The translations under genes were made by a program, and so were the position numbers. Positions 1 through 5,560 of a stretch of DNA of 8,645 bases are shown here, in pieces. Below the pieces are notes generated by a model. It made no database searches and had not been told where the DNA came from. It saw nothing but the letters and a program-made list of their open reading frames with translations. Origin of the DNA: Spirochaetia bacterium UBA5550 (GTDB lineage: Bacteria > Spirochaetota > UBA4802 > UBA5550); the NCBI GenBank assembly GCA_002425885.1, contig DINC01000001.1:7564-16208 (forward strand), read 5' to 3'. Each line of letters starts with the position of its first letter. Within the stretch, counting starts at the first letter, position 1.

Positions 1-1
1 T

Positions 2-484
2 AAACATATAATTAATATTCAGACACTTGAAAGCCTTGATGTCAGTGGTACGCTTGTTACAATAGAAGGTCTGAAGCTTCTAAGCAGCCTCCCCTCGCTG
101 AAGGAGATCAGTTATCCGAAAGATATCCGCGACCCGGAGCTTCTCCGAGCCGGCATTTTAAGAATGCTCCACGTTAAAACCGTAATAAACTTTTCATGCG
201 CTGAAATTGAAGATCTCGAACTGAAGGAACTTGAGATCTTCAGACACATTGAGATGCTTGATCTGCGGAGCAACAGGATTACAGATGCCGGTCTTGTATT
301 TTTGAAACCTCACGTTCATATTAATTATCTTAATCTTTCATTCAACAGAATAACCGACGCGGGGATAGAGAATCTTGCCGGTTTGACTAAAATTAAAACA
401 CTTGATCTGAGAGGGAATAAAATAACCAAGGAAGGGGTAAAAAGGCTGAAGAATCTGTTTCGGGGTGCAAATATAGACACATAA
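2..484 (+). CDS. Leucine-rich-repeat protein, C-terminal part (5' end outside window)
   Basis: The reading frame is open from the first complete codon at position 2 to the TAA at 482-484, so this is the last 160 or so residues of a longer protein. The internal ATG at 164 is probably not the true start, because repeat-like sequence (LESLDVSGTLVTIEGLKLL) continues upstream of it. At least three clear repeats of about 23-24 residues follow the pattern LxxLxLxxNxITDxGL: MLDLRSNRITDAGL, YLNLSFNRITDAGI and TLDLRGNKITKEGV. A less regular stretch separates the first visible repeat from this block. LRR arrays form curved solenoids that bind proteins, and no catalytic domain is visible here. Cellular location cannot be judged because the N-terminus is missing. 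The gene converges on metF, with 15 nt between the stop codons and no visible hairpin. Family assignment is confident; function is unknown. Confidence 0.85.
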   Translation, partial: KHIINIQTLESLDVSGTLVTIEGLKLLSSLPSLKEISYPKDIRDPELLRAGILRMLHVKTVINFSCAEIEDLELKELEIFRHIEMLDLRSNRITDAGLVFLKPHVHINYLNLSFNRITDAGIENLAGLTKIKTLDLRGNKITKEGVKRLKNLFRGANIDT

Positions 485-499
485 AAATTACGGCTAATA

Positions 500-1405
500 T
501 TATCTGTTACTGAGCCCCGATTTTTCAACAATCTCCTTTACCCTGTGTTCCCACTCAATTGCCATGATATGAATACCGCTGACACCTTCGATACCGCGCA
601 GTTCGTTTATAATCCCGCAGCACTGTTCAATACCTTCATCAGCGACGCGTTCTTTAGGCACACCTTTAAGACGTTCTATCATCTGCTGAGGCACAATAAC
701 ACCGGGGACCTTATCATTGAGATAGGATGCCATCATTGCTGATTTGAGCGGCATTACACCCGCAATTATATAAGCCTTCTCATGTAGCCCCATATCCACA
801 ATGTGCTTCATGAATTCCCTGAATGCCGGTATGTCATATATTGTCTGTGTCTGAATAAAACGGGCTCCGGCATCAATCTTCTTCTTAAGCTGTATCGGGC
901 GGAACTCCTTAGGTTCAGCAAAAGGATTACATGCAGCTCCAATAAAAAGATCCGGGGCAGAGGTGAGGGGCTTATCGCTGTTCAGAATCTTTTTCTCTTC
1001 ACAAATCCGCCGGGCTGTATATACAAGCTGTATTGAGTCTATGTCATTAACACCTTTTGATCCAGGCTGATCTCCGAATGACTGATGATCACCGCTGAGG
1101 CAGAGAACATTCTGAATACCGAGGGCTGAAGCTCCCAGCAGATCGCTCTGAAGCGCGATACGGTTACGGTCACGCACAGTCATCTGCATTACAGGCTCAA
1201 CACCCTCCGACAGACAGATTACAGATGCAGCGAGGCTTGACATCCGCACAATGGCTGTCTGGTTGTCCGTAATATTTACAGCATCAACAGCACCTTTCAG
1301 CATTGCCGCCTTTTTACGCACAGCTTCGGCATCGCACCCGCGCGGCGGGCCAAGCTCACCTGTTACAACAAACTGCCTTTCAGAAAGTTTATCTCTAAGA
1401 GTCAT
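500..1405 (-). CDS. metF: 5,10-methylenetetrahydrofolate reductase (MetF, acetogen/MetVF type)
   Basis: This predicted cytoplasmic flavoprotein of 301 residues interconverts 5,10-methylene-THF and 5-methyl-THF, a step of the methyl branch of the Wood-Ljungdahl pathway and of methionine synthesis. It has the single TIM-barrel layout of bacterial MetF. Visible motifs are TGELGPPRG near residue 15, whose Glu17 corresponds to the catalytic Glu28 of the E. coli enzyme; CLSGDH near 102, whose Asp106 corresponds to Asp120; and FIQTQTIYD at 183-191, whose Gln187 corresponds to Gln183. I chose the ATG at 1405 because it overlaps the metV stop as ATGA and because the family typically begins just before the KL...FVVTGE stretch. 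An in-frame ATG at 1423 would add six residues (MRNGCK) and cannot be excluded. Pairing with metV suggests a MetVF complex that may use ferredoxin-like or other non-NAD(P)H electrons. Function is confident; the electron donor is not visible. Confidence 0.93.
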   Translation of the reverse strand: MTLRDKLSERQFVVTGELGPPRGCDAEAVRKKAAMLKGAVDAVNITDNQTAIVRMSSLAASVICLSEGVEPVMQMTVRDRNRIALQSDLLGASALGIQNVLCLSGDHQSFGDQPGSKGVNDIDSIQLVYTARRICEEKKILNSDKPLTSAPDLFIGAACNPFAEPKEFRPIQLKKKIDAGARFIQTQTIYDIPAFREFMKHIVDMGLHEKAYIIAGVMPLKSAMMASYLNDKVPGVIVPQQMIERLKGVPKERVADEGIEQCCGIINELRGIEGVSGIHIMAIEWEHRVKEIVEKSGLSNR

Positions 1406-2046
1406 TTTACACCCATTCCGCATTCAAATCTTTCCGGAGCCTGTCCTGTCCACTGCACAGGCTCGCAGAAAGCCTCAAGCTCACTAAGCCTCCCCTGTGC
1501 CTTCATTCGTTCAATGATGAGACACCAGGCGCATTCCCTGCCGTCACCTGTTTCGCACATGCCGTTTTCTGAGCCTCCGCAGGGGCCGTTCTGCAAACCC
1601 TTGGCACACCGTGTTATAGGGCAAATCCCTGCGGTACTCCCGAGCCTGCAGTCTCCACATGACCTGCACCGTTCAATGAACACCCTGCGGTCATGGGATG
1701 TACCCACAAACTTTGTGTTAAGCGCGGGGTACACAGGGATATATTTGTACTGTTCCGAGATAAGCTGCACACCGGCTCCGCACCCCAGGGACAGCACCGC
1801 ATCTATCCCTTCCATCAAGCGCGAGAGTTCACTCACAAATTCATCTTCACACTGCCGTTCTATGGTAACGGATTTAATCTTTATCCCCGTATCACGACGA
1901 AGCTTTGCAGCAAGGGCTTCGGTCTCCCTGAGGCCCCCTGTATTACAGAGAGCGGTACACCCTCCGCACCCGGCAACAAGTACGGACTTATATTTTTCAA
2001 TAAATGATTTAATTTCGTTATATGGCTTAAGCTCCGCAACAAGCAT
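1402..2046 (-). CDS. metV: MetV: methylene-THF reductase C-terminal-like zinc/iron-sulfur partner subunit
   Basis: This 214-residue Cys-rich protein matches the small MetV partner of MetF (methylene-THF reductase C-terminal domain family). In acetogens MetV forms a complex with MetF and passes electrons to its flavin. The N-terminal half carries GCGGCTALCNTGG (Cys27, Cys30, Cys34) plus Cys66 and Cys89. The C-terminal third carries a dense cluster: CRSCGDC (Cys127, 130, 133), Cys142, Cys147, NGPCGG (Cys156), Cys164 and CAWC (Cys172, Cys175). These are enough ligands for at least one [4Fe-4S] cluster and a metal site, though the cofactors cannot be assigned from sequence alone. No signal peptide or membrane segment is seen, so it should be cytoplasmic. 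The ATG at 2046 is supported by an AGGAGA ribosome site that lies in the 3' end of the cytochrome gene, only 2 nt separating the two genes. It overlaps metF by 4 nt. Confidence 0.9.
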   Translation of the reverse strand: MLVAELKPYNEIKSFIEKYKSVLVAGCGGCTALCNTGGLRETEALAAKLRRDTGIKIKSVTIERQCEDEFVSELSRLMEGIDAVLSLGCGAGVQLISEQYKYIPVYPALNTKFVGTSHDRRVFIERCRSCGDCRLGSTAGICPITRCAKGLQNGPCGGSENGMCETGDGRECAWCLIIERMKAQGRLSELEAFCEPVQWTGQAPERFECGMGVK

Positions 2047-2048
2047 AA

Positions 2049-2444
2049 CTATCTCCTCTGTTTAACATGGCAGCGGCCGCATGTGACAGGACCGGTCTTA
2101 ATATCCTTTGATATAAGATCTTCGTGACAGGTGATGCACATTTTATGATGTACCCGTTCAAGCTCACGCCCTTTACCATGAAATTCGATACATGACACTG
2201 CCGGTGATCCTGGAACAAGTTCCTCGTATGTGACAACATCACCGCCGCTGTGTGACCTGTGATGGCAATGAAAACAGCTCACCCCCCATTCATGATGCTG
2301 TTCATGAGGGAAAGCTACATCACCCCGCGACAGTCCGGCGAAAACTTTTCTCTCTGAAAGAGACGGAAGTTCCCTGTCCCCTGTGAATGCGGCAGCCAGA
2401 ATGACAACGGCAAATGAAAGTAAAACAATAATACTATTCCTCAT
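2049..2444 (-). CDS. Exported class III-like (c3-type) multihaem cytochrome c with one degenerate haem motif
   Basis: This 131-residue protein is predicted to be periplasmic. The N-terminus (residues 1-20, ending ILAAAF) is a signal peptide or membrane anchor, with possible signal peptidase cleavage after AAA. Three canonical haem c motifs are visible: CFHCH at 57-61, CITCH at 103-107 and CGRCH at 122-126. A fourth, CIEFH at 85-89, has Phe in place of the second Cys. Spare histidines sit where class III cytochromes carry distal axial ligands: FPHEQHH (His47, His50, His51), His62 directly after motif 1, and His99/His100 just before motif 3. The tetrahaem cytochrome c3 / TmcA fold is the best match, with the second site unusual. 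The gene overlaps the Fe-S gene by 11 nt and precedes metV by 2 nt; GGAG lies 8 nt before the ATG. In this context it probably exchanges electrons with the membrane cytochrome b of the same operon. Confidence 0.82.
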   Translation of the reverse strand: MRNSIIVLLSFAVVILAAAFTGDRELPSLSERKVFAGLSRGDVAFPHEQHHEWGVSCFHCHHRSHSGGDVVTYEELVPGSPAVSCIEFHGKGRELERVHHKMCITCHEDLISKDIKTGPVTCGRCHVKQRR

Positions 2445-2802
2445 AAGGGGCGCTCCACCGGTCTATGTTCTGACTCCGGAGAATCGCTCTCCCGAATGAC
2501 ATCATGGCTGACAAATCAATCCCCATCGGGCAGTAGCACTGACGGCACACTGCGCAGTGCCCCCATAGAAGGTCTGCCATTGATTCAAGTTCGGAACGGC
2601 TTACTCTACCCTTTTTTCTGAAAAGCCTGCCAACAGTTTTTTTTACCTTATAAGACGGGATGGCGCTCCGTTCACCGGTATTTTTATAATAGAAACAGCT
2701 TTCAGCACACATACCGCACGAAACACAGGCTTCCAGCATCTCCTTCATGTAATGCTTTTCATTTAACATCTCATTAATGAGATCGGCATCAATATTATTC
2801 AT
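2434..2802 (-). CDS. Small HdrC/TmcB-N-like iron-sulfur protein with two Cys clusters
   Basis: This 122-residue, apparently cytoplasmic protein resembles the two-cluster ferredoxin-like domain found in HdrC, DsrK and the N-terminal part of TmcB. The first ligand set is canonical, CVSCGMCAESC (Cys26, 29, 32, 36). The second reads CAVCRQCYCPMGID (Cys83, 86, 89, 91), so the last spacing is CxC rather than the usual CxxxCP; the flanking PMGID is typical of the family. There is no CCG (cysteine-rich, HdrB/HdrD-like) domain, so it should be an electron relay rather than a disulfide reductase. It starts on an ATGA overlap with the membrane cytochrome gene, preceded by AGAGG. By analogy with NarGHI, DsrMK and TmcBC it probably docks on the cytoplasmic face of that membrane protein. 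Its partner could be MetV; that is inference from operon position. Confidence 0.82.
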   Translation of the reverse strand: MNNIDADLINEMLNEKHYMKEMLEACVSCGMCAESCFYYKNTGERSAIPSYKVKKTVGRLFRKKGRVSRSELESMADLLWGHCAVCRQCYCPMGIDLSAMMSFGRAILRSQNIDRWSAPYEE

Positions 2803-3428
2803 TCCGCCTCTCTGCTGCGGAAACCGGATGTTACAAACAGCGCAGCGCTGAAGAATACAAAGTGACCAAGCCTTGTCCAGCCGATAGACACCAGCAGAAT
2901 ATGCGCGCCAATATAATGAATAAACATCACTGCTTCATAATTCCCTATCCCTCCCCTTGCCATCATACCCGTAATAAATGGAACAAGCACGCAGATCATT
3001 ACCGCGTAGTCTCTCCATGATGACAGGGCACGCACATGCTTCACAATGATTCTCCTTGAAAGAAGGATGATCCCTGTCACCATTGCAATTCCTGTAAAGG
3101 ATGAAGTAAATAACGGATTGAATCGCGGAGGGAGAACACCCCACGACATGTCCAGAAGAATACCATGCCCCCTTGCTGTGAGCGGAGCAGCTATTACAGC
3201 TATATGAAACAGTATGCTCACCACGGCAAAAAAGGGATTCCTCCCTGTGAATGTTAAAGGTGGAGCATCCGCCTCTCTGTCCGGATGAAAAACAGGGAAC
3301 TTCAAGCCCCGGCTGCGGCCCTCTATAATAACTGACGCTTTACGCATAAGCCCGGCTAAACAGAGAGTGAGTGATATATAAAGGCATGGCCCTGCAAAAA
3401 AAATGTTTAATATAGATATAAAGTCCAT
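2799..3428 (-). CDS. NarI/DsrM/TmcC-like membrane cytochrome b subunit
   Basis: This 209-residue integral membrane protein has about five hydrophobic segments (roughly residues 5-27, 66-84, 107-124, 139-158 and 167-201). Candidate haem b ligands are His75 and His88 near the second segment and His171, His176 and His189 in the last. The 18-residue spacing of His171 and His189 matches that of the haem ligands His187 and His205 in NarI. The motif around 167-190 (MFIHYIGAH and WTRLGHFVFF) resembles the final helix of TmcC/DsrM proteins, where LH...G and TKLGH recur. It is the size of NarI and shorter than the DsrM and TmcC subunits I know of. I chose the ATG at 3428. An upstream in-frame TTG at 3464 would add 12 residues, but it coincides with a promoter-like -35 sequence and has no ribosome site. 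First gene of the block. Its role would be electron transfer between periplasmic cytochrome c, or quinone, and the cytoplasmic Fe-S protein. Confidence 0.8.
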   Translation of the reverse strand: MDFISILNIFFAGPCLYISLTLCLAGLMRKASVIIEGRSRGLKFPVFHPDREADAPPLTFTGRNPFFAVVSILFHIAVIAAPLTARGHGILLDMSWGVLPPRFNPLFTSSFTGIAMVTGIILLSRRIIVKHVRALSSWRDYAVMICVLVPFITGMMARGGIGNYEAVMFIHYIGAHILLVSIGWTRLGHFVFFSAALFVTSGFRSREAE

Positions 3429-3434
3429 CCGGCT

Positions 3435-3464
3435 ATTTAAGGGGAGAGCGTTACTGCGTGTCAA
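3435..3464 (-). promoter_or_regulatory. Candidate sigma70-like promoter for the cytochrome/metVF block
   Basis: On the minus strand a perfect TTGACA (3464-3459) is followed after 18 nt by TTAAAT (3440-3435), which matches 4 of 6 positions of the -10 consensus. The -10 element ends only 6 nt before the ATG at 3428, so a transcript starting at the usual distance would be leaderless or nearly so. That agrees with the lack of a ribosome site before this ATG. Support is from sequence only; the block may also be read through from vapBC. Confidence 0.4.
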
Positions 3465-3474
3465 ATATTTTTAG

Positions 3475-3891
3475 TCATCCGAACTCTTTCCGGATAAAAT
3501 GCAGTTTTATCCCTGTGTACTCCCTGTATCTTTCAAAATCTTTGTCGACTGTAAATATTGTAAACCCATTATTTAAACTTACAGAACAGATAAGATAGTC
3601 TATATGAGATCCCTGAATTCCTTTTTTCCTGCACCGGTTAAAAAGCTCTGCGGCAAACTCATAATCCTCTGTTGTAATGTTAAAATCTTCAAAAACCTGA
3701 AGCTTTTCTTTCAGAGATTCAAACACAGTACTCTCTGGTATTCCGGAAAGTAGTTCCTGTCGGACAGGACCTATAATTACAACGCGCATCTCCCTGATTA
3801 ATTCTGCCAGTTCCTTTACTTCTTTCAAGTCAGAATTGTTACTCCTTCTAAGGGCGAGAGACCAGATAGAAGTATCTACAAGAATTTTCAT
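3475..3891 (-). CDS. vapC: VapC-family PIN-domain toxin (ribonuclease)
   Basis: This 138-residue PIN-domain protein is the toxin of a type II toxin-antitoxin pair. VapC toxins are Mg2+-dependent endoribonucleases, usually cutting tRNA or rRNA. The expected acidic metal-binding residues are present: Asp6 in LVDTSIW, Glu46 in RQELLSG, Asp98 in GSHIDYLI, and Asp116/Asp118 in FTVDKDFERY. The length is normal for the family, so the toxin looks intact. The start ATG overlaps the vapB stop by 4 nt, the usual antitoxin-first order. Its stop lies 46 nt before the chosen start of the membrane cytochrome gene. The RNA target cannot be read from the sequence. Confidence 0.93.
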   Translation of the reverse strand: MKILVDTSIWSLALRRSNNSDLKEVKELAELIREMRVVIIGPVRQELLSGIPESTVFESLKEKLQVFEDFNITTEDYEFAAELFNRCRKKGIQGSHIDYLICSVSLNNGFTIFTVDKDFERYREYTGIKLHFIRKEFG

Positions 3892-4088
3892 TTGCGGTTC
3901 CTTGCTTTTTTGTAATCATAATCTTCCGCATAATTAATAGTTCCGAATATATCTATAATCTTCTCCTGCTGCCTTCTCTGAATAAATTCTTTCAATGCAA
4001 GTGTAACAGTATCCTTTTTTGTTTTAAGGCCGCCGATTTTTTGAGCATTTTCAAGCAGTTTATCATCTATTGCAAGATTTGTAGGCAT
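3888..4088 (-). CDS. vapB: VapB-family antitoxin
   Basis: This 66-residue protein pairs with VapC. The N-terminus (MPTNLAIDDKLLENAQKIGG, then TKKDTVTLALKEFIQ) is a ribbon-helix-helix type DNA-binding domain. The C-terminal tail (IIDIFGTINYAEDYDYKKAR) has the G...DY...R pattern of the VapB segment that wraps the toxin and blocks its active site. A GGAGG ribosome site lies 6 nt before the ATG. A perfect inverted repeat in the promoter just upstream is the likely autoregulatory operator. The antitoxin appears full length. Confidence 0.92.
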   Translation of the reverse strand: MPTNLAIDDKLLENAQKIGGLKTKKDTVTLALKEFIQRRQQEKIIDIFGTINYAEDYDYKKARNRK

Positions 4089-4101
4089 AAATAACCTCCG
4101 A

Positions 4102-4119
4102 TGTGTAACAGTTTACACA
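4102..4119. promoter_or_regulatory. Perfect inverted repeat, likely VapB(C) operator
   Basis: TGTGTAA-CAGT-TTACACA is a perfect 7-4-7 palindrome lying 13 nt upstream of the vapB start codon and covering the candidate -10 element. Ribbon-helix-helix antitoxins usually bind such repeats to repress their own operon, with VapC raising the affinity. Binding here is inferred from position and symmetry. Confidence 0.7.
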
Positions 4120-4138
4120 CAGACATCAACAAAGTCAA
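4110..4138 (-). promoter_or_regulatory. Candidate vapBC promoter
   Basis: On the minus strand TTGACT (4138-4133, 5 of 6 consensus) and TAAACT (4115-4110, 4 of 6) are separated by 17 nt. The -10 element lies inside the palindrome 4102-4119, so binding there would block RNA polymerase. The leader to the vapB ATG would be about 15-20 nt and contains the GGAGG site. Confidence 0.6.
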
Positions 4139-4140
4139 AT

Positions 4141-4173
4141 AAAAAACCGGCATCTTCAGATGCCGGCTTTTTT
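4141..4173 (-). terminator. Intrinsic terminator of the CoA-transferase gene (possibly bidirectional)
   Basis: CCGGCATC and GATGCCGG form an 8-bp GC-rich stem (4147-4166) with a 4-nt loop; the loop's outer bases could add a ninth pair. On the minus strand the hairpin is followed by a run of six T (complement of 4141-4146). It lies 30 nt beyond the CoA-transferase stop. A T run also follows on the plus strand (4168-4173), so it could work in both directions. It insulates vapBC from the upstream gene. Confidence 0.9.
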
Positions 4174-4196
4174 CGAAAGCTTATAGTTCTGTGGTT

Positions 4197-5549
4197 TTAC
4201 AGCCAGCCGTTCTTCTTTGCCTCGAATGTCAGCTGATCTCTGAACTCCGGATGTGCTATATCGATAAGAGCTTTTGCCCTCTCCTTCACTGTCCTGAGTC
4301 TGAGATTTGCAACACCGTATTCAGTAATAATATACTGCACCAGTGTACGGGGTGTAGTAACTATTGTTCCTACGGGGAGTGTGGGCATTATCTTTGTCTG
4401 AAGTTTCCCCTCCTTATCTGTATATGTTGAATTAAGAGAAAGAATACTCTTCCCGTTTTTAGATTTGCGTGCACCCAGAATAAAATCGAGCTGTCCCCCT
4501 GTGGCGCTGTACTGTTTTATCCCAATAGATTCAGAGGCAGCCTGCCCGGTGAGATCAACCATAAGGGTATTGTTTATAGAGACAAGGTTATCATTCTGAC
4601 CAATGATATCGGGATTATTCACCCATCCCACCTCTTTAAAATAAAATTTCTCATTATTGTGGATCTCTTCATAGAATGCTTTTGTGCCCACAGCAAAGGC
4701 GCTTACCACCTGCCCCGGCATAAAATTTTTCTTTGCTCCATTGACAACACCCATTTTCACAAGCTCAGCCACAGAGGGAGTAACAACCTCCGCATGCATA
4801 CCGAGATCATTCTTCTCATGGAGAAGGTATCCCACAGCGTTAGCAAGACCGCCAAGGCCTATCTGGATACACGAACCATCCGGGATCAGATCAGCTATAT
4901 ACTGTGCAATCTTTCTCTCCTCTTCCATGATAGGGATATCCGGAAGTTCGAACATAGGGAAATCATTTTCGATAATCATGTCTACATCAGATACATGAAT
5001 CTTGAAATCATCGCTGTTAAGACTTGGAGCATTTTTATTTACTTCAACAATTATTGTCTCAGCCGGCTTCACCATCTCCTCGTTCGGAAGGAATGACCCG
5101 AAGCATGATCTATTCATGTAGCCGTTCTCATCAGGTGGGCTTGCCACAAAAGCAACGCGACTGCACGCGGCATGTAAAGCAGCCGCAGGGATTTCGCTGA
5201 GATGCATAGGCTTATACTGCGCCACACCCCACTGCATGCAAATTCTCTCCATGGGACCCACAAACATTGTTTCAATCTGAAAGCGATCCTTATTCTCAGG
5301 CTTCATGTAATCAAAAAGGCCCATGGCGTAACCCTGCGATATTGTTATACCGGTGAGTTCATGTGCCCTCTTACCGAGAGCTGTGGCAAATGCTGTGGGA
5401 ATACCTGTACCCCCTCCAAAAAAAATGCTCTCCCCTGAACGGACAACCTTTGCGGCTTCCTCCGCTGTTGTAAGTTTTGCCCTGTACTCCTCCTGCCATG
5501 AACTATAATTTTCCTTCCCTCTTTTCCGTATTAGCGCTAAACCTGACAT
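4197..5549 (-). CDS. Acetyl-CoA hydrolase / 4-hydroxybutyrate CoA-transferase family protein
   Basis: This 450-residue cytoplasmic enzyme belongs to the family that includes 4-hydroxybutyrate CoA-transferase (AbfT/Cat2), succinate CoA-transferase (Cat1) and propionate CoA-transferases. They move CoA between acyl-CoA and a carboxylic acid, often acetate, through a glutamyl-CoA intermediate. Visible features are FFGGGTGIPTA near residue 43, IVEVNKNAPS near 167, the glycine-rich QIGLGGLANAVGYLL near 229, and LGMHAEVV, whose Glu254 aligns with the catalytic Glu of AbfT. GQAASESIG (335-343) and QYSATGGQLDF (about 346-356) are typical C-terminal motifs. Length is normal. I chose the ATG at 5549 because GGGAGGA lies 4 nt upstream; an in-frame ATG at 5591 would add 14 Cys-rich residues with no ribosome site. 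It appears monocistronic and ends at a strong hairpin. The substrate pair cannot be assigned from sequence; acetate/acetyl-CoA exchange is plausible given the one-carbon genes nearby. Confidence 0.9.
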   Translation of the reverse strand: MSGLALIRKRGKENYSSWQEEYRAKLTTAEEAAKVVRSGESIFFGGGTGIPTAFATALGKRAHELTGITISQGYAMGLFDYMKPENKDRFQIETMFVGPMERICMQWGVAQYKPMHLSEIPAAALHAACSRVAFVASPPDENGYMNRSCFGSFLPNEEMVKPAETIIVEVNKNAPSLNSDDFKIHVSDVDMIIENDFPMFELPDIPIMEEERKIAQYIADLIPDGSCIQIGLGGLANAVGYLLHEKNDLGMHAEVVTPSVAELVKMGVVNGAKKNFMPGQVVSAFAVGTKAFYEEIHNNEKFYFKEVGWVNNPDIIGQNDNLVSINNTLMVDLTGQAASESIGIKQYSATGGQLDFILGARKSKNGKSILSLNSTYTDKEGKLQTKIMPTLPVGTIVTTPRTLVQYIITEYGVANLRLRTVKERAKALIDIAHPEFRDQLTFEAKKNGWL

Positions 5550-5553
5550 AAAA

Positions 5554-5560
5554 TCCTCCC
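5554..5560 (-). promoter_or_regulatory. Ribosome binding site deciding the CoA-transferase start
   Basis: On the minus strand GGGAGGA is followed by TTTT and then the ATG at 5549. No comparable site precedes the in-frame ATG at 5591, so the shorter protein is preferred. Confidence 0.8.

Larger units (their letters stand above)
500..3428 (-). other. Putative five-gene operon: membrane cytochrome b / Fe-S / cytochrome c / MetV / MetF
   Basis: Five minus-strand genes follow each other without room for internal promoters or terminators outside coding sequence. Cytochrome b to Fe-S protein overlaps by 4 nt (ATGA). Fe-S protein to cytochrome c overlaps by 11 nt. Cytochrome c to MetV has a 2-nt gap. 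MetV to MetF overlaps by 4 nt (ATGA). This packing implies one transcript and translational coupling. The content suggests an electron path between a periplasmic cytochrome and cytoplasmic methylene-THF reductase, which is inference. Confidence 0.75.

Noticed and set aside
485..499. Terminator between the LRR gene and metF
   Set aside because: No stem-loop is visible in the 15-nt gap or its immediate flanks.
1514..2065. Long plus-strand open frame of 183 codons opposite metV
   Set aside because: It lies antisense to the clearly homologous metV, has no recognisable domain and is rich in Ser, Pro and His as expected of a shadow frame.
3429..3464. TTG start adding 12 residues to the membrane cytochrome
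   Set aside because: There is no ribosome site, it coincides with a TTGACA promoter element, and the extension is polar while the protein starts naturally at MDFISIL.
4659..5096. Plus-strand open frame of 145 codons opposite the CoA-transferase
   Set aside because: It is antisense to conserved family motifs and has no recognisable domain or convincing ribosome site.
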